Positions 1 to 7,764 of a stretch of 64,000 bases of DNA are shown here, piece by piece. The stretch lies in assembly GCA_963730785.1 (NCBI GenBank), contig CAVSTF010000016.1:62001-126000 (forward strand). The letters are read 5' to 3'. Every line of letters starts with the position of its first letter. The stretch's first letter is position 1. The notes under the pieces were generated by a model that made no database searches, was not told where the DNA came from, and saw only the letters and a list, made by a program, of their open reading frames with translations. The position numbers and the translations under genes were made by a program. Origin of the DNA: Bog-473 sp963730785. GTDB taxonomy: Bacteria > Actinomycetota > Acidimicrobiia > Acidimicrobiales > RAAP-2.

Positions 1-1612
1 CGGATTGATCAGGGGCGACGCCGACCGCAGCGCCAGAGCAGCCACCTGGCAGCGAAGGACAGGAGCCGGCGAAGGTGGCGTTAAAAGCGAAGATCCCTCC
101 GTCCGAAGCCACCAAGAAGTAGCCGTTCCCTGAAGGCGATGGCACCATGCCCACGATCGGTGCGTTGAGATGCTTGCCTCCGGTCGTGCCCGCCGGAGCG
201 AAGCCGAGGCCGGGAAGGGAACCTACGAACGGGGCGTTGAAGCCGAAGATCCCTCCGTCCGAAGCCACCAACCAATAGCCAGTGCCGTCGGCCTTCGGGG
301 TGATGCCAACTACTGGACGATTCAGCTTCAAGTTGCCGGTCGAGCCGTGGAACTGTGCGCTCCCGAAGTTGAAGATGCCTCCATCGGAGCCCACCAACCA
401 ATAGCCATGGGTCACACCCACAACGACGGCGGGAGTCAACTGCGGTCCATCGATGCCGGCGACCGTGGCCGAACCGGCCCCGACACAGGACGTGATGGTG
501 GGACACGAGACCGCCCGCGGCACGAGGGCTCCGTTGTTGGTCAACACCTGCGGGGTCCATGTGCCGGCTGACAGGGTTTCGACGAGCGTGTCGGGCTCGT
601 TTGCCGTGGGTGATGAACGCCAGCTGCCCATGGCTACACATGAGGTGATGCTGGACGGGCACGACACGCCGAACAGTCCATTGCTGACACCGCCCCCGCC
701 TGCACCAGGAATAATGCTCGTCGTCCACGTGCTTCCCGAGAGCGTCTCAGATACGCCGGCGTTCGCCGAACTGGATGATCCATCGCCAACGGCAAGGCAG
801 GAGGTCGACGACGCACACGAGATCCCGTCGAGACTTTCACCCGCAGCCAACGTCGTGACGGTCCATGTTGATCCCGAGAGCGTCTCTGCCAACCCGTTGC
901 TGGTGGAACTGGTGCCCCAGTAGCCGACCGCCACGCAAGAGGTCAGCGAGAAACAACGTAGGCCGTTGATTTGGAGGTTGGTCGAACCATCGGGATCGGT
1001 GGATGCCATTTGGGTCCACGTCGAACCGGACAGTTCATCGAAGAGCGCGTGGGTGTCGCCGCTGCTGTCGGTGTAGTTCCCGGCGGCCACACAGGAGGTG
1101 ATGGACACACAGGAAATTGACGTGAGATTGGAGATCGTGGCATCGCTAGGTGCCAACCCACTCGTGATTCCCGACCAGACGCCCCCGCTCAAGGTTTCTA
1201 CCAACGGGCCGTCGCCCGCCGTATTGCCACCATTCGGCCCTTGGCCGCCGACGGCAATGCACGACGTCATGGATGCGCACCAAATGCCGACGAGTTGCGG
1301 GAAGGTGTATCCCTGATCGTCCAAATCGGTGGCGGTCCAGGTCCCGCTGCTCAAGGTGTCGACCAGCGCGCCAAACGGACTAGTGGCCGCTGCCCCAACG
1401 GCAATGCAATTACCGATGCTGACGCAGTCAATGCCACCGAACGCGATCCCGTTTCCGCTGCGTACGTTCTGCGACGAGTAGGTAACCGTCGCACCAGTCG
1501 TTGCCGAGGCCGATGAAGTCGGCAGTGTGGCAACCAATGCCCCAGCACCCACTATCGACGTCATGAATATCGCTACCAACGCGCGCAGTCTCGCGGACTT
1601 CCACCTGTGCAC
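1..1612 (-). CDS. Secreted repeat protein, 3' end beyond window
   Basis: An uninterrupted minus-strand frame of at least 537 codons starts at a GTG (1610-1612), preceded by an AAGGGGGAA ribosome site six bases upstream, and runs off the left edge. The N-terminus has a basic stretch and a hydrophobic segment ending near TSSASA, a good signal peptide. Residues about 50-370 hold roughly six repeats of 55-65 residues built on SC-x(2-4)-SC-x-A-x-G followed by ETLSxGTWT, which resemble actinobacterial beta-propeller-like repeats. From about residue 390 the repeat changes to GYWLVASDGGIF-x-F units (at least three), a second known actinobacterial cell-surface repeat. Likely exported and wall- or surface-associated; no catalytic motif is visible. 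Confidence 0.8.
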   Translation of the reverse strand, partial: MHRWKSARLRALVAIFMTSIVGAGALVATLPTSSASATTGATVTYSSQNVRSGNGIAFGGIDCVSIGNCIAVGAAATSPFGALVDTLSSGTWTATDLDDQGYTFPQLVGIWCASMTSCIAVGGQGPNGGNTAGDGPLVETLSGGVWSGITSGLAPSDATISNLTSISCVSITSCVAAGNYTDSSGDTHALFDELSGSTWTQMASTDPDGSTNLQINGLRCFSLTSCVAVGYWGTSSTSNGLAETLSGSTWTVTTLAAGESLDGISCASSTSCLAVGDGSSSSANAGVSETLSGSTWTTSIIPGAGGGGVSNGLFGVSCPSSITSCVAMGSWRSSPTANEPDTLVETLSAGTWTPQVLTNNGALVPRAVSCPTITSCVGAGSATVAGIDGPQLTPAVVVGVTHGYWLVGSDGGIFNFGSAQFHGSTGNLKLNRPVVGITPKADGTGYWLVASDGGIFGFNAPFVGSLPGLGFAPAGTTGGKHLNAPIVGMVPSPSGNGYFLVASDGGIFAFNATFAGSCPSLPGGCSGAAVGVAPDQS

Positions 1613-1710
1613 TTGCTTCCCCCTTGAAAGTTGCTCGAGACATGAAACCACGGGCAACCGCTGGGGTCACTAGGACTTTCGTACCATTTGTTGGCCGGGG
1701 AGGGAAAGGG

Positions 1711-3012
1711 TTAGGCGTCGATGGTGAGGGTGTCGAGGAGGTCGGCGAAGCGGCGCTGAGCGTCAGCCCGCCGCGTCGGAATGTGCTCGGAGGGAACCTC
1801 GGTCGGCTCGTAGCCCTTCAGGATCCGGCGAGCCACGGTCTGCTTGTGGACCTCGTCGGGACCGTCGTAGAGGCGGGCGGCGCGGGCGGCTCGGTACATG
1901 GACTCGAGGGGCAGGTCGCAGGAGTAGCCGAGCGAGCCGTGGACCTGCAGCGCCCGGTCGATCACGTTGTAGAGCACGGTGGCCCCGTAGTACTTGATCA
2001 TGGCGATCTCGACCCGGGCGGCGGCGGCGCCTTCTTGATCCATCTTCCAGGCGGCCTGGAGGGTCATGAGGCGGGCGGCGTGCATTTCGGCGAGGGAGTC
2101 GGCGACCCAGTTCTGGATTGTTTGTTTCTCGGAGAGCATCGAGCCGTGGGCGTAACGGGAAACGGCTCGCTCGCACAGCATGTCGAAGGCGCGGCGGGAC
2201 TGGCCGAGCCAACGCATGCAGTGGTGGATGCGGCCGGGGCCGAGGCGCTTTTGGGCCAGCTGGAATCCGTCGCCTTCGCGACCGACGAGGTTGGCGGCGG
2301 GGACCCGGACGTCGCGGTAGATGATTTCGGCGTGGTTGCCGAACTTGCCGTAGGGGGCGTCGGGGTCCTCCATGGTGGCGACGTCGCGCACGATGTCGAC
2401 GCCGGGCGTGTCGACGGGAACGATGATCATCGACGAGCCTTGGTAGGGGTGGATGTCGGGGTTGGTCACGGCCATGACGATGAGGAAGTCGGCGACGGAT
2501 CCATTGGAGGTGAACCACTTGTGGCCGTTGATGACGTACTCGTCGCCGTCTTTGACGGCTGAGGTGGTGAGCAGGGTGGGGTCAGAGCCGGCCGTGTTGG
2601 GTTCGGTCATGGAGAAGGCGCTGCGGAGATCGCCGTCGAGGAGGGGCTGGAGCCATTGGCGGCGCTGGTCCTCGTTGCCGGAGGTTTCGATGCCCACGGC
2701 GAGGAGTTCGGCGTTGCCGGAATCGGGGGCATTGTTGCCGAAGACCACGGGGGCGTAGGGCGACTGGCCGAGGATTTCGTGCATCAGGCCGAGCTTGACC
2801 TGGCCGAAGCCCATGCCGCCTAGATCGGGGTCGAGGTGGGCGGCCCAGAGGCCTTGGTCCTTGACCTGGGCTTGGAGGGGCTTGATGACCTGCTTTACCT
2901 GGTCGTACGTCAGATCCAGGGTCTCGAGGGGGAAGACCTCCTCCTTGACGAAGCCCCGCATCCACTCCAGCTTCGCTTCGAATTCGGGCTCGGTTGAGAA
3001 ATCCCAGGCCAT
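1711..3012 (-). CDS. Acyl-CoA dehydrogenase (FadE, ACAD10/11-like)
   Basis: 433 residues, the normal length for an acyl-CoA dehydrogenase, which oxidises an acyl-CoA to the 2,3-enoyl-CoA with FAD. Domains run in the usual order: alpha-helical N-terminal domain (about 1-130), beta domain with FSMTEPNTAGSDP and the FAD/substrate motif YVINGHKWFTSNG (about 135-250), and C-terminal helical domain with QVHGSLGYS and the LYDGPDEVHKQTVAR tail motif typical of the ACAD10/11 branch. The ATG at 3012 begins MAWDFSTEPEF. It is divergent from bioB, with 110 bases between them. The substrate cannot be read from sequence. The frame is intact, unlike the other dehydrogenase gene at 7.8-9.0 kb. Confidence 0.9.
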   Translation of the reverse strand: MAWDFSTEPEFEAKLEWMRGFVKEEVFPLETLDLTYDQVKQVIKPLQAQVKDQGLWAAHLDPDLGGMGFGQVKLGLMHEILGQSPYAPVVFGNNAPDSGNAELLAVGIETSGNEDQRRQWLQPLLDGDLRSAFSMTEPNTAGSDPTLLTTSAVKDGDEYVINGHKWFTSNGSVADFLIVMAVTNPDIHPYQGSSMIIVPVDTPGVDIVRDVATMEDPDAPYGKFGNHAEIIYRDVRVPAANLVGREGDGFQLAQKRLGPGRIHHCMRWLGQSRRAFDMLCERAVSRYAHGSMLSEKQTIQNWVADSLAEMHAARLMTLQAAWKMDQEGAAAARVEIAMIKYYGATVLYNVIDRALQVHGSLGYSCDLPLESMYRAARAARLYDGPDEVHKQTVARRILKGYEPTEVPSEHIPTRRADAQRRFADLLDTLTIDA

Positions 3013-3122
3013 GGCTGTCTCCCTGTGTTGTGTTGAGTTCGGTTCGAACTGATCCGGGGCCGTTCCCCTAGGCGAGCATCTCGGCTACCGGAAGCCCACA
3101 CCCTGCCACTACCCTGAGCGCC

Positions 3123-4202
3123 GTGCCTACCCCGACGCCTGTGACATTCCGAGCCGCCGAATCCGCCGTGCCCGACGCCCCGCCTCAGGCGCCGCTCACG
3201 GGTGCCGAGCGTGCGGTGATCGCTACTGCCGAGCAAGCCCTCCTCGATGAGCGCCGCCTCCTCACCCACGACGAGCTCACCGCCTTGGCCGACCTGCCCG
3301 ACGGCGCCGTGATGGCGTTGGCCTCGTTGGCCCATCAGGTGCGTCTCGCCTGGTGCGGACCGGGCGTGGAGATCGAGGGAATCCTCTCGGCCAAGACCGG
3401 TGGCTGCCCCGAGGATTGCCACTTCTGCTCGCAGTCGTCCCGCTTCGACACCCCCGTCAAGGCCACGCCGTTCTTGGACCAGGAAGAAGTCCTGGCGGCC
3501 GCCCGGGAGACGGCTGCGTTGGGCGCCTCGGAATTCTGCATCGTGCTGGCGGTGCGGGGTCCCGATGAGCGCACCATGGAGCGCATCCTCGAACTCGTGC
3601 CGATCATCGGGGCCGAAACCGGACTGCAGGTGGCGGTGAGTGCGGGGATTCTGACGCCTGAGCAAGCCAAGCGTTTCGCTGACGGCGGTGTCCACCGCTA
3701 CAACCACAACGTCGAGACGTCCCGCTCATTCTTTCCGTCCATCGTGACCACGCACACCTGGGATGAGCGGGCCGATACCTGCCGTCTGGTCCGCGAGAAC
3801 GGTATGGAACTGTGCTGCGGCGCCCTCATCGGTATGGGTGAGACAGTGGCGCAGCGGGTTGAACTCCTCACCCAACTCCAGGAGTTGGAGCCAACCGAGG
3901 TGCCCCTTAACTTCCTTAACCCGCGACCGGGCACGCCGCTGGGCGAGCTTCCGGTCGTCGGCGCCTGGGAGGCGGTGCGCTGGATCGCCCTCTTCCGCCT
4001 GGCGCTGCCCTCAGTGATCCTTCGCTATGCCGGCGGTCGGGAGGTGACGTTGCGGGACTTGCAGGCGATCGGTATGACCGCGGGCATCAACGCGCTCATC
4101 GTCGGTAACTACCTGACCACCCTCGGGCGGTCCGCCGACGAGGATCTGCAGATGCTGACCGACCTGCGCATGCCCATTGGCGCTCTGACCGCCGCCATCT
4201 GA
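3123..4202 (+). CDS. bioB: Biotin synthase BioB lacking one expected cluster cysteine
   Basis: Radical SAM enzyme that inserts sulfur into dethiobiotin. 359 residues. The SAM [4Fe-4S] motif CPEDCHFC is at residues 95-102. BioB signatures VHRYNHNVETS, PLNFLNPRPGTPLG and RYAGGRE are present. Of the auxiliary-cluster ligands known from E. coli (Cys97, Cys128, Cys188, Arg260), the equivalents of Cys97 (Cys139 in EFCIV), Cys188 (Cys231/232 in ELCCG) and Arg260 are present. The Cys128 position falls in LQVAVSAG (Ala171-Val172) and holds no cysteine. The GTG start is chosen because it is the only start ahead of the conserved N-terminal helix region. bsaP follows after five bases. No other bio genes are in the window. 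Confidence 0.93.
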   Translation: MPTPTPVTFRAAESAVPDAPPQAPLTGAERAVIATAEQALLDERRLLTHDELTALADLPDGAVMALASLAHQVRLAWCGPGVEIEGILSAKTGGCPEDCHFCSQSSRFDTPVKATPFLDQEEVLAAARETAALGASEFCIVLAVRGPDERTMERILELVPIIGAETGLQVAVSAGILTPEQAKRFADGGVHRYNHNVETSRSFFPSIVTTHTWDERADTCRLVRENGMELCCGALIGMGETVAQRVELLTQLQELEPTEVPLNFLNPRPGTPLGELPVVGAWEAVRWIALFRLALPSVILRYAGGREVTLRDLQAIGMTAGINALIVGNYLTTLGRSADEDLQMLTDLRMPIGALTAAI

Positions 4203-4207
4203 TTCAC

Positions 4208-4399
4208 ATGTCCAGGGCCGGTGGCGATCAGATGTTCTGCACCGCTTGCGGTAAGTCATCGGTGGAGTGTCTCGGGTGCGCGCGCGCCTATGACCCGCCG
4301 CGCTTTTGCCCTGACTGTGGGCGGCGTTTGACGGTGACGGTAATTCCGACGGGTTGGGTGGCGCGTTGCCGCGACCATGCGGAACTACGCAGCGCTTAG
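4208..4399 (+). CDS. bsaP: Biotin synthase auxiliary protein BsaP-like
   Basis: A 63-residue cysteine-rich protein starting five bases after the bioB stop. It has two Cys pairs: FCTACGK near the N-terminus, with a further CLGC, and the C-terminal block PPRFCPDCGRRL followed by PTGWVARCRDH. That C-terminal block is the signature I associate with BsaP, the small protein mycobacterial BioB needs to complete dethiobiotin-to-biotin conversion, probably by servicing an iron-sulfur cluster. Position and co-directionality support the call. An internal ATG at 4232 (MFCTACGK) is an alternative start. Function is inferred from motif and context only. Confidence 0.75.
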   Translation: MSRAGGDQMFCTACGKSSVECLGCARAYDPPRFCPDCGRRLTVTVIPTGWVARCRDHAELRSA

Positions 4400-4434
4400 C
4401 TGCAGGTAGCGCTTAGCTGCGGGTAGCGCGTTAG
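4391..4434. repeat. 17-bp tandem repeat across the bsaP stop
   Basis: The unit AGCGCTTAGCTGCAGGT occurs at 4391-4407, again with one mismatch at 4408-4424, and a third partial copy (AGCGCGTTAG) follows to 4434. The bsaP stop codon TAG lies inside the first unit. Each unit carries the 6-bp palindrome AGCGCT. It lies between convergent genes. Confidence 0.7.
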
Positions 4435-4450
4435 GTATTTCGGCGATCGC

Positions 4451-5767
4451 TCAACGCCGAAGCGGGGCTTGGGTGGACGCTGCTTTGCGGGCAGCTGGAG
4501 GCCAGGTTGGGGAGGGTCCCGACGTCATGGCGTGACCGTGGGGACCGGTGAAGGTGATCATCTCGTCGCAATGGCCGGTCACGCTCCAGCCCAACTCGTG
4601 CACCGCTCGATGATGGCGACCGCACAGCGTTAAGAGATTGTCTTGATTGGTCTCACCACCGTCCGTCCACAACTTCACATGATGCACCTGGGTGAAATCG
4701 GTAAACGAGCAGCCGGGGAATCGACAGCCCTTATCTCGTCGGGCGATCTCGCGCCGCTGGGCTTCGGTGGGGCTGCGGCGAGCTCGCTTCTGATCGAGGA
4801 TGCAGCCGTCATGACCTTCGACCGAGAACACGATGCCGGCGTCGCAGGCAAGGCGGCGGGCTACTTGGCGTGAGATGGGACCGAGCCCTTGGATGTCGGC
4901 GCCGGGGTCGAGGCCGGGGTGGGATTTTGTGGATTCTGATCCGACCAAATACTGGAGGTCGGCGTGAACGACCATCGTGGGCCGGTACCAGTTCCCCTTG
5001 GTGGTCGAACGACCGCCGCTGATGATGTCCATGAACGAGTCGTACAGCCGCTGATTGAAGGGCACATAGTCATTCGGCCGCGATCCGGTGAGTGAGACAT
5101 CCCCCGCGTCGGCAGTGGTTGAGGTGTTGGAAGCGTTGTGGACTTCGGAGGAGTTGAGTGACACGCCGGCCATCAGGAGCGCCTTGGTCGTGGCGTAATC
5201 GTCCTTGGTCATGGCCGCCCACACCGTGAGATTGGTGTCGTTGCATCGAAATGAACGGTGTTCGAAGCGGCGGGCCTCCGCCTCGTCGGTGACACCCCGA
5301 TGAGAGGCGGCCAGCTCCCGGGCCTGCTTAACCGAGAACCCGCCGTCGGTGGCACGGGTGGCCAGCTTGGCGTCGGTGGCGGGCGTGGCCATGGCGGCGA
5401 GGGGTGCCACGAGGTCGAGCGATGCATCGCCGGCGGCGAGGGTGGCGGCGAGCGCCGGCAGCTCGGTGAGGCGGGTGGCCGTCTGCGCCCAGATGCGGGC
5501 CGTGGCACCGCTCACGCCCAGGCGCTCGGTCAGCCAAGCCGCCATGGACACGGCGCCGTCGCCCCGCCAAGCCTCGGCGACGTCGAACTCGGCGACGTCG
5601 GTCAGGAACTCGTGCTGGAGGGTGGCGAGAGCACGGCCGTGGGTGAGCATGCGGGTGGCGAGTTCGGCGGATCTTGGGTCGGCGCCGAAGTTGCGGCAGG
5701 GTGGGCGGCGGCGGGTGCGCATCTGGGGGTCCTCGATCGCCCTGCCGCCGCCCATTTGATCCCTCAC
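4451..5767 (-). CDS. DUF222 / HNH endonuclease domain protein
   Basis: 438 residues. The N-terminal two-thirds match the helical DUF222 (13E12-repeat) pattern: leucine/alanine-rich with AAWLTERLGVSGATAR and the GGFSVKQARELA block. The C-terminal part carries an HNH nuclease module with CRFPGC, QVHHVKLWTDGGET, NLLTLCGRHHRAVHE. This family is abundant in actinobacteria and of unknown biological role; many members lie in former mobile DNA. The start is uncertain: the first codon at 5767 is a GTG without a clear ribosome site, and a start near MLTHGRALATLQ would also give a full DUF222 domain. Convergent with bsaP. Confidence 0.88.
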   Translation of the reverse strand: MRDQMGGGRAIEDPQMRTRRRPPCRNFGADPRSAELATRMLTHGRALATLQHEFLTDVAEFDVAEAWRGDGAVSMAAWLTERLGVSGATARIWAQTATRLTELPALAATLAAGDASLDLVAPLAAMATPATDAKLATRATDGGFSVKQARELAASHRGVTDEAEARRFEHRSFRCNDTNLTVWAAMTKDDYATTKALLMAGVSLNSSEVHNASNTSTTADAGDVSLTGSRPNDYVPFNQRLYDSFMDIISGGRSTTKGNWYRPTMVVHADLQYLVGSESTKSHPGLDPGADIQGLGPISRQVARRLACDAGIVFSVEGHDGCILDQKRARRSPTEAQRREIARRDKGCRFPGCSFTDFTQVHHVKLWTDGGETNQDNLLTLCGRHHRAVHELGWSVTGHCDEMITFTGPHGHAMTSGPSPTWPPAARKAASTQAPLRR

Positions 5768-5883
5768 GTGTGGGGAAGGGTCGGGGTTGGCGGCGCCATG
5801 CGCGGGAATTGTGGGAGGCGGAGGGAATTGTGGGGGCGGGGCGGGGGCGCATGGCCCGGAGTGGCCCTGCGCGAGAATGGAGC

Positions 5884-6429
5884 ATGAGCAAGGGCCCCGC
5901 CAAGACCGCCAAGAAAGCTGCCGCGAAGGGCAAGGGGCAGGGTAAGGGGCAACCGGACCTCATCGGCGTCGTCGACACCATGTTCGCCCGCTACGACATG
6001 GGCGGCGAGGCCCTCGATGCGCTCAAGCAGCAACCCGGCCATGGCACCCGCTTTCGGGTCCTGCGCCGCACCGTTCCCGGCTTCAAGGATTTGGCGGTCG
6101 AGGCCAAGAGGATGATTGAGGATGAGGGCTGTCGGATCATCGTGGCTCTGGGGATGCCCGGGAGCGCCGAGGTGGACAAGGTGTGCGCCCATGAAGCCTC
6201 GACAGGGCTCATGTCGGCCCAGCTCATGACCAATACGCACATCCTGGAGGTCTTCGTCCACGAGGACGAGTCAGACGACCCCGCCGTGCTGGCCATGGTG
6301 TTCAAGAACCGCTCGAGGGACCACGCCATCAACGCCTGGGAAATGCTCTACGACCCCGAGGCGCTGGTTGCCCGGGCCGGTCAGGGCATCCGGCAGGGCT
6401 TCGGGGACGCCGGGCCGCTGGCGCTGTAG
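5884..6429 (+). CDS. ribC: Riboflavin synthase, archaeal (RibC, lumazine-synthase-related) type
   Basis: 181 residues with a 20-residue Lys/Ala/Gly-rich leader, then the fold and motifs of archaeal riboflavin synthase: GVVDTMFARYDM, LRRTVPGFKDLAVEAK, EDEGCRIIVALGMPGS, the strongly conserved DKVCAHEASTGLMSAQLMTN, EVFVHEDE and the C-terminal GQGIRQGFGDAGP. This enzyme dismutates two 6,7-dimethyl-8-ribityllumazine to riboflavin and is related to lumazine synthase, not to the usual bacterial trimeric RibE. ATG 5884 is chosen because upstream codons in frame are low-complexity and outside the family. No other riboflavin gene is adjacent. Its presence in a bacterium suggests old transfer from archaea. 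Confidence 0.88.
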   Translation: MSKGPAKTAKKAAAKGKGQGKGQPDLIGVVDTMFARYDMGGEALDALKQQPGHGTRFRVLRRTVPGFKDLAVEAKRMIEDEGCRIIVALGMPGSAEVDKVCAHEASTGLMSAQLMTNTHILEVFVHEDESDDPAVLAMVFKNRSRDHAINAWEMLYDPEALVARAGQGIRQGFGDAGPLAL

Positions 6430-6444
6430 CCGCCGAAATAGCAG

Positions 6445-6510
6445 AACGCCGCCTAGGCGAGTCCGGGCGAGCGCCGGAGCGAGCTCCCGGAGCTGCGCCT
6501 AGGTGGCGTT
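6445..6510. terminator. Inverted repeat between convergent genes, probable bidirectional terminator
   Basis: Arms AACGCCGCCTAGGCG (6445-6459) and CGCCTAGGTGGCGTT (6496-6510) are reverse complements with one mismatch. The 36-base loop is itself GC-rich and self-complementary. It sits 16 bases after the riboflavin synthase stop and 12 bases after the stop of the opposing peptidase gene. There is no long T-tract. Confidence 0.55.
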
Positions 6511-6521
6511 ACCGGTTCCCG

Positions 6522-7508
6522 CTACGAAGCGTCGTACTTGACCGTGAAGCCGTTGCCCGATGCGTTCAACGCGCCCGGCTGGGCCAGGGTGGTGCCGTTG
6601 TCGACCATTTCGATCGCCGCATCGCTGAAGGCGCTGATCGGCTTGAGTTGGCCCGACCCATCAGCGGCCGAGGCATTGAAGAAGGTGGCGGTGCCGAAGT
6701 TGGACAGCGGCAACGGGTCGCAGTACAGGATGCTGCACTCGGACGGTGCCTCGGCTACGAACTCAGCCGACGAACGGGCCAGTCCTGACTCGGCGATGGT
6801 GGTGGAGTACGTCCACTTGCCCTGCTGGTCGGACAACGAGAGCGTGTACGCATTCGAGGTGGCGTTAAATGACACCGTTCCCGTCATCACGTCGCCCGCA
6901 TTGACGTGGTACTGCGTGCTCGACAAGGGGGCCTCGCCGGACGGGTACATCTCGTACCAGGCGTAGTAGTCCGGGCCTGAACTGGTGCAGTCGGCCGAAG
7001 TGCCGTCCTGCTCAACCGAGCTCGAGCTGTAGCCGTCGAGGCCGACCCAGAAAGAAGAGTAAGTGGTAGGGGAGGTCCCGCCTCCGCCGCCGCCGCCCAG
7101 CAGACCGCCGAGGCCCCCGAGGAGGCCGCCTCCGCCGCTGCTCGTGCTGGGCGCAGAACAGTTGACGGTCGGCTCAGTCCATTGCGAGCTGACGGTCTTG
7201 AAGGTGTCGTTGATGTCGGCCCAGCCCGCCCAGTTGGTGGACGAGGTGGCGGTGGAATTGTCGATGCGGCCGAGGACGTCCTTGCCGAGGAGGGGTGGGA
7301 CGTTGACCAGGGTGGACGCGGTGCTGGAGAGTTCGCTGGAGAGAGAAGTGAGGGCGGTGAGGGCACCGGTGCCGGTGCCGCCGAGGGCGCCGGTGGTGAT
7401 TGCAGAACTGGTGGCCCCCGCCGGTGCTGCGCCGCCAACTGCCATGGCGCCAATGGGGCCGCCCAATCCGACCAGCGCGACTGCCCCACCAAGCAACAAC
7501 TTCTTCAT
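6522..7508 (-). CDS. Secreted G1 family (eqolisin-like) glutamic peptidase
   Basis: 328 residues from ATG 7508, which has GGGGGAT about ten bases upstream and begins MKKLLLGGAVALVGLGG, a clean signal peptide. The longer frame start at 7589 would bury this signal. After a Ser/Thr/Gly-rich linker (with a (G)n-L-G-G-L run at about 130-160) comes the G1 peptidase domain: STNWAGWA, SSFWVGLDGYSSSSVEQDG with the catalytic Gln, WYEMYP, and AEFVAEAPSE with the catalytic Glu. G1 enzymes are acid-active endopeptidases first described in fungi. Bacterial homologues are known, but proven activity is rarer. Acts outside the cell. Confidence 0.82.
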   Translation of the reverse strand: MKKLLLGGAVALVGLGGPIGAMAVGGAAPAGATSSAITTGALGGTGTGALTALTSLSSELSSTASTLVNVPPLLGKDVLGRIDNSTATSSTNWAGWADINDTFKTVSSQWTEPTVNCSAPSTSSGGGGLLGGLGGLLGGGGGGGTSPTTYSSFWVGLDGYSSSSVEQDGTSADCTSSGPDYYAWYEMYPSGEAPLSSTQYHVNAGDVMTGTVSFNATSNAYTLSLSDQQGKWTYSTTIAESGLARSSAEFVAEAPSECSILYCDPLPLSNFGTATFFNASAADGSGQLKPISAFSDAAIEMVDNGTTLAQPGALNASGNGFTVKYDAS

Positions 7509-7764
7509 GCCGCCATCCCCCTTATAGGTCCGCCAGTGGCCCATGACGGGCCTGTGCCAGTTGCGTAGGAAACGCTCGTTTGGCGTCACCCTTGCGCGAT
7601 TTAAGCATTCTTCACAAATTCATGTTGGGGCCCAGCGGACATCTAGGTTGCTGGCATGGCAACTGGGGATACGGCCCGGGGCCAACCGCCATTTGGGTGA
7701 CCGGACCGCAACGGGAGTGGCAACTGGGCGGAGTGGGAGTGGCAACTGGGGCGGAGTCGAGCCG
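7509..7764. other. Intergenic region without a gene
   Basis: 256 bases between the start of the G1 peptidase gene and the 3' end of the downstream acyl-CoA dehydrogenase. It holds the peptidase ribosome site and, near the dehydrogenase stop, a short tandem repeat. No conserved open frame was seen. Confidence 0.6.
7713..7757. repeat. 22/23-bp tandem duplication
   Basis: GGGAGTGGCAACTGGGCGGAGT at 7713-7734 is repeated at 7735-7757 with one extra G. A weaker related element (GGCAACTGGGG) occurs at about 7659-7670. It lies just past the stop of the dehydrogenase gene. Confidence 0.7.

Noticed and set aside
1624..2562. Plus-strand frame opposite the first acyl-CoA dehydrogenase
   Set aside because: Gly/Val-rich antisense shadow without motifs.
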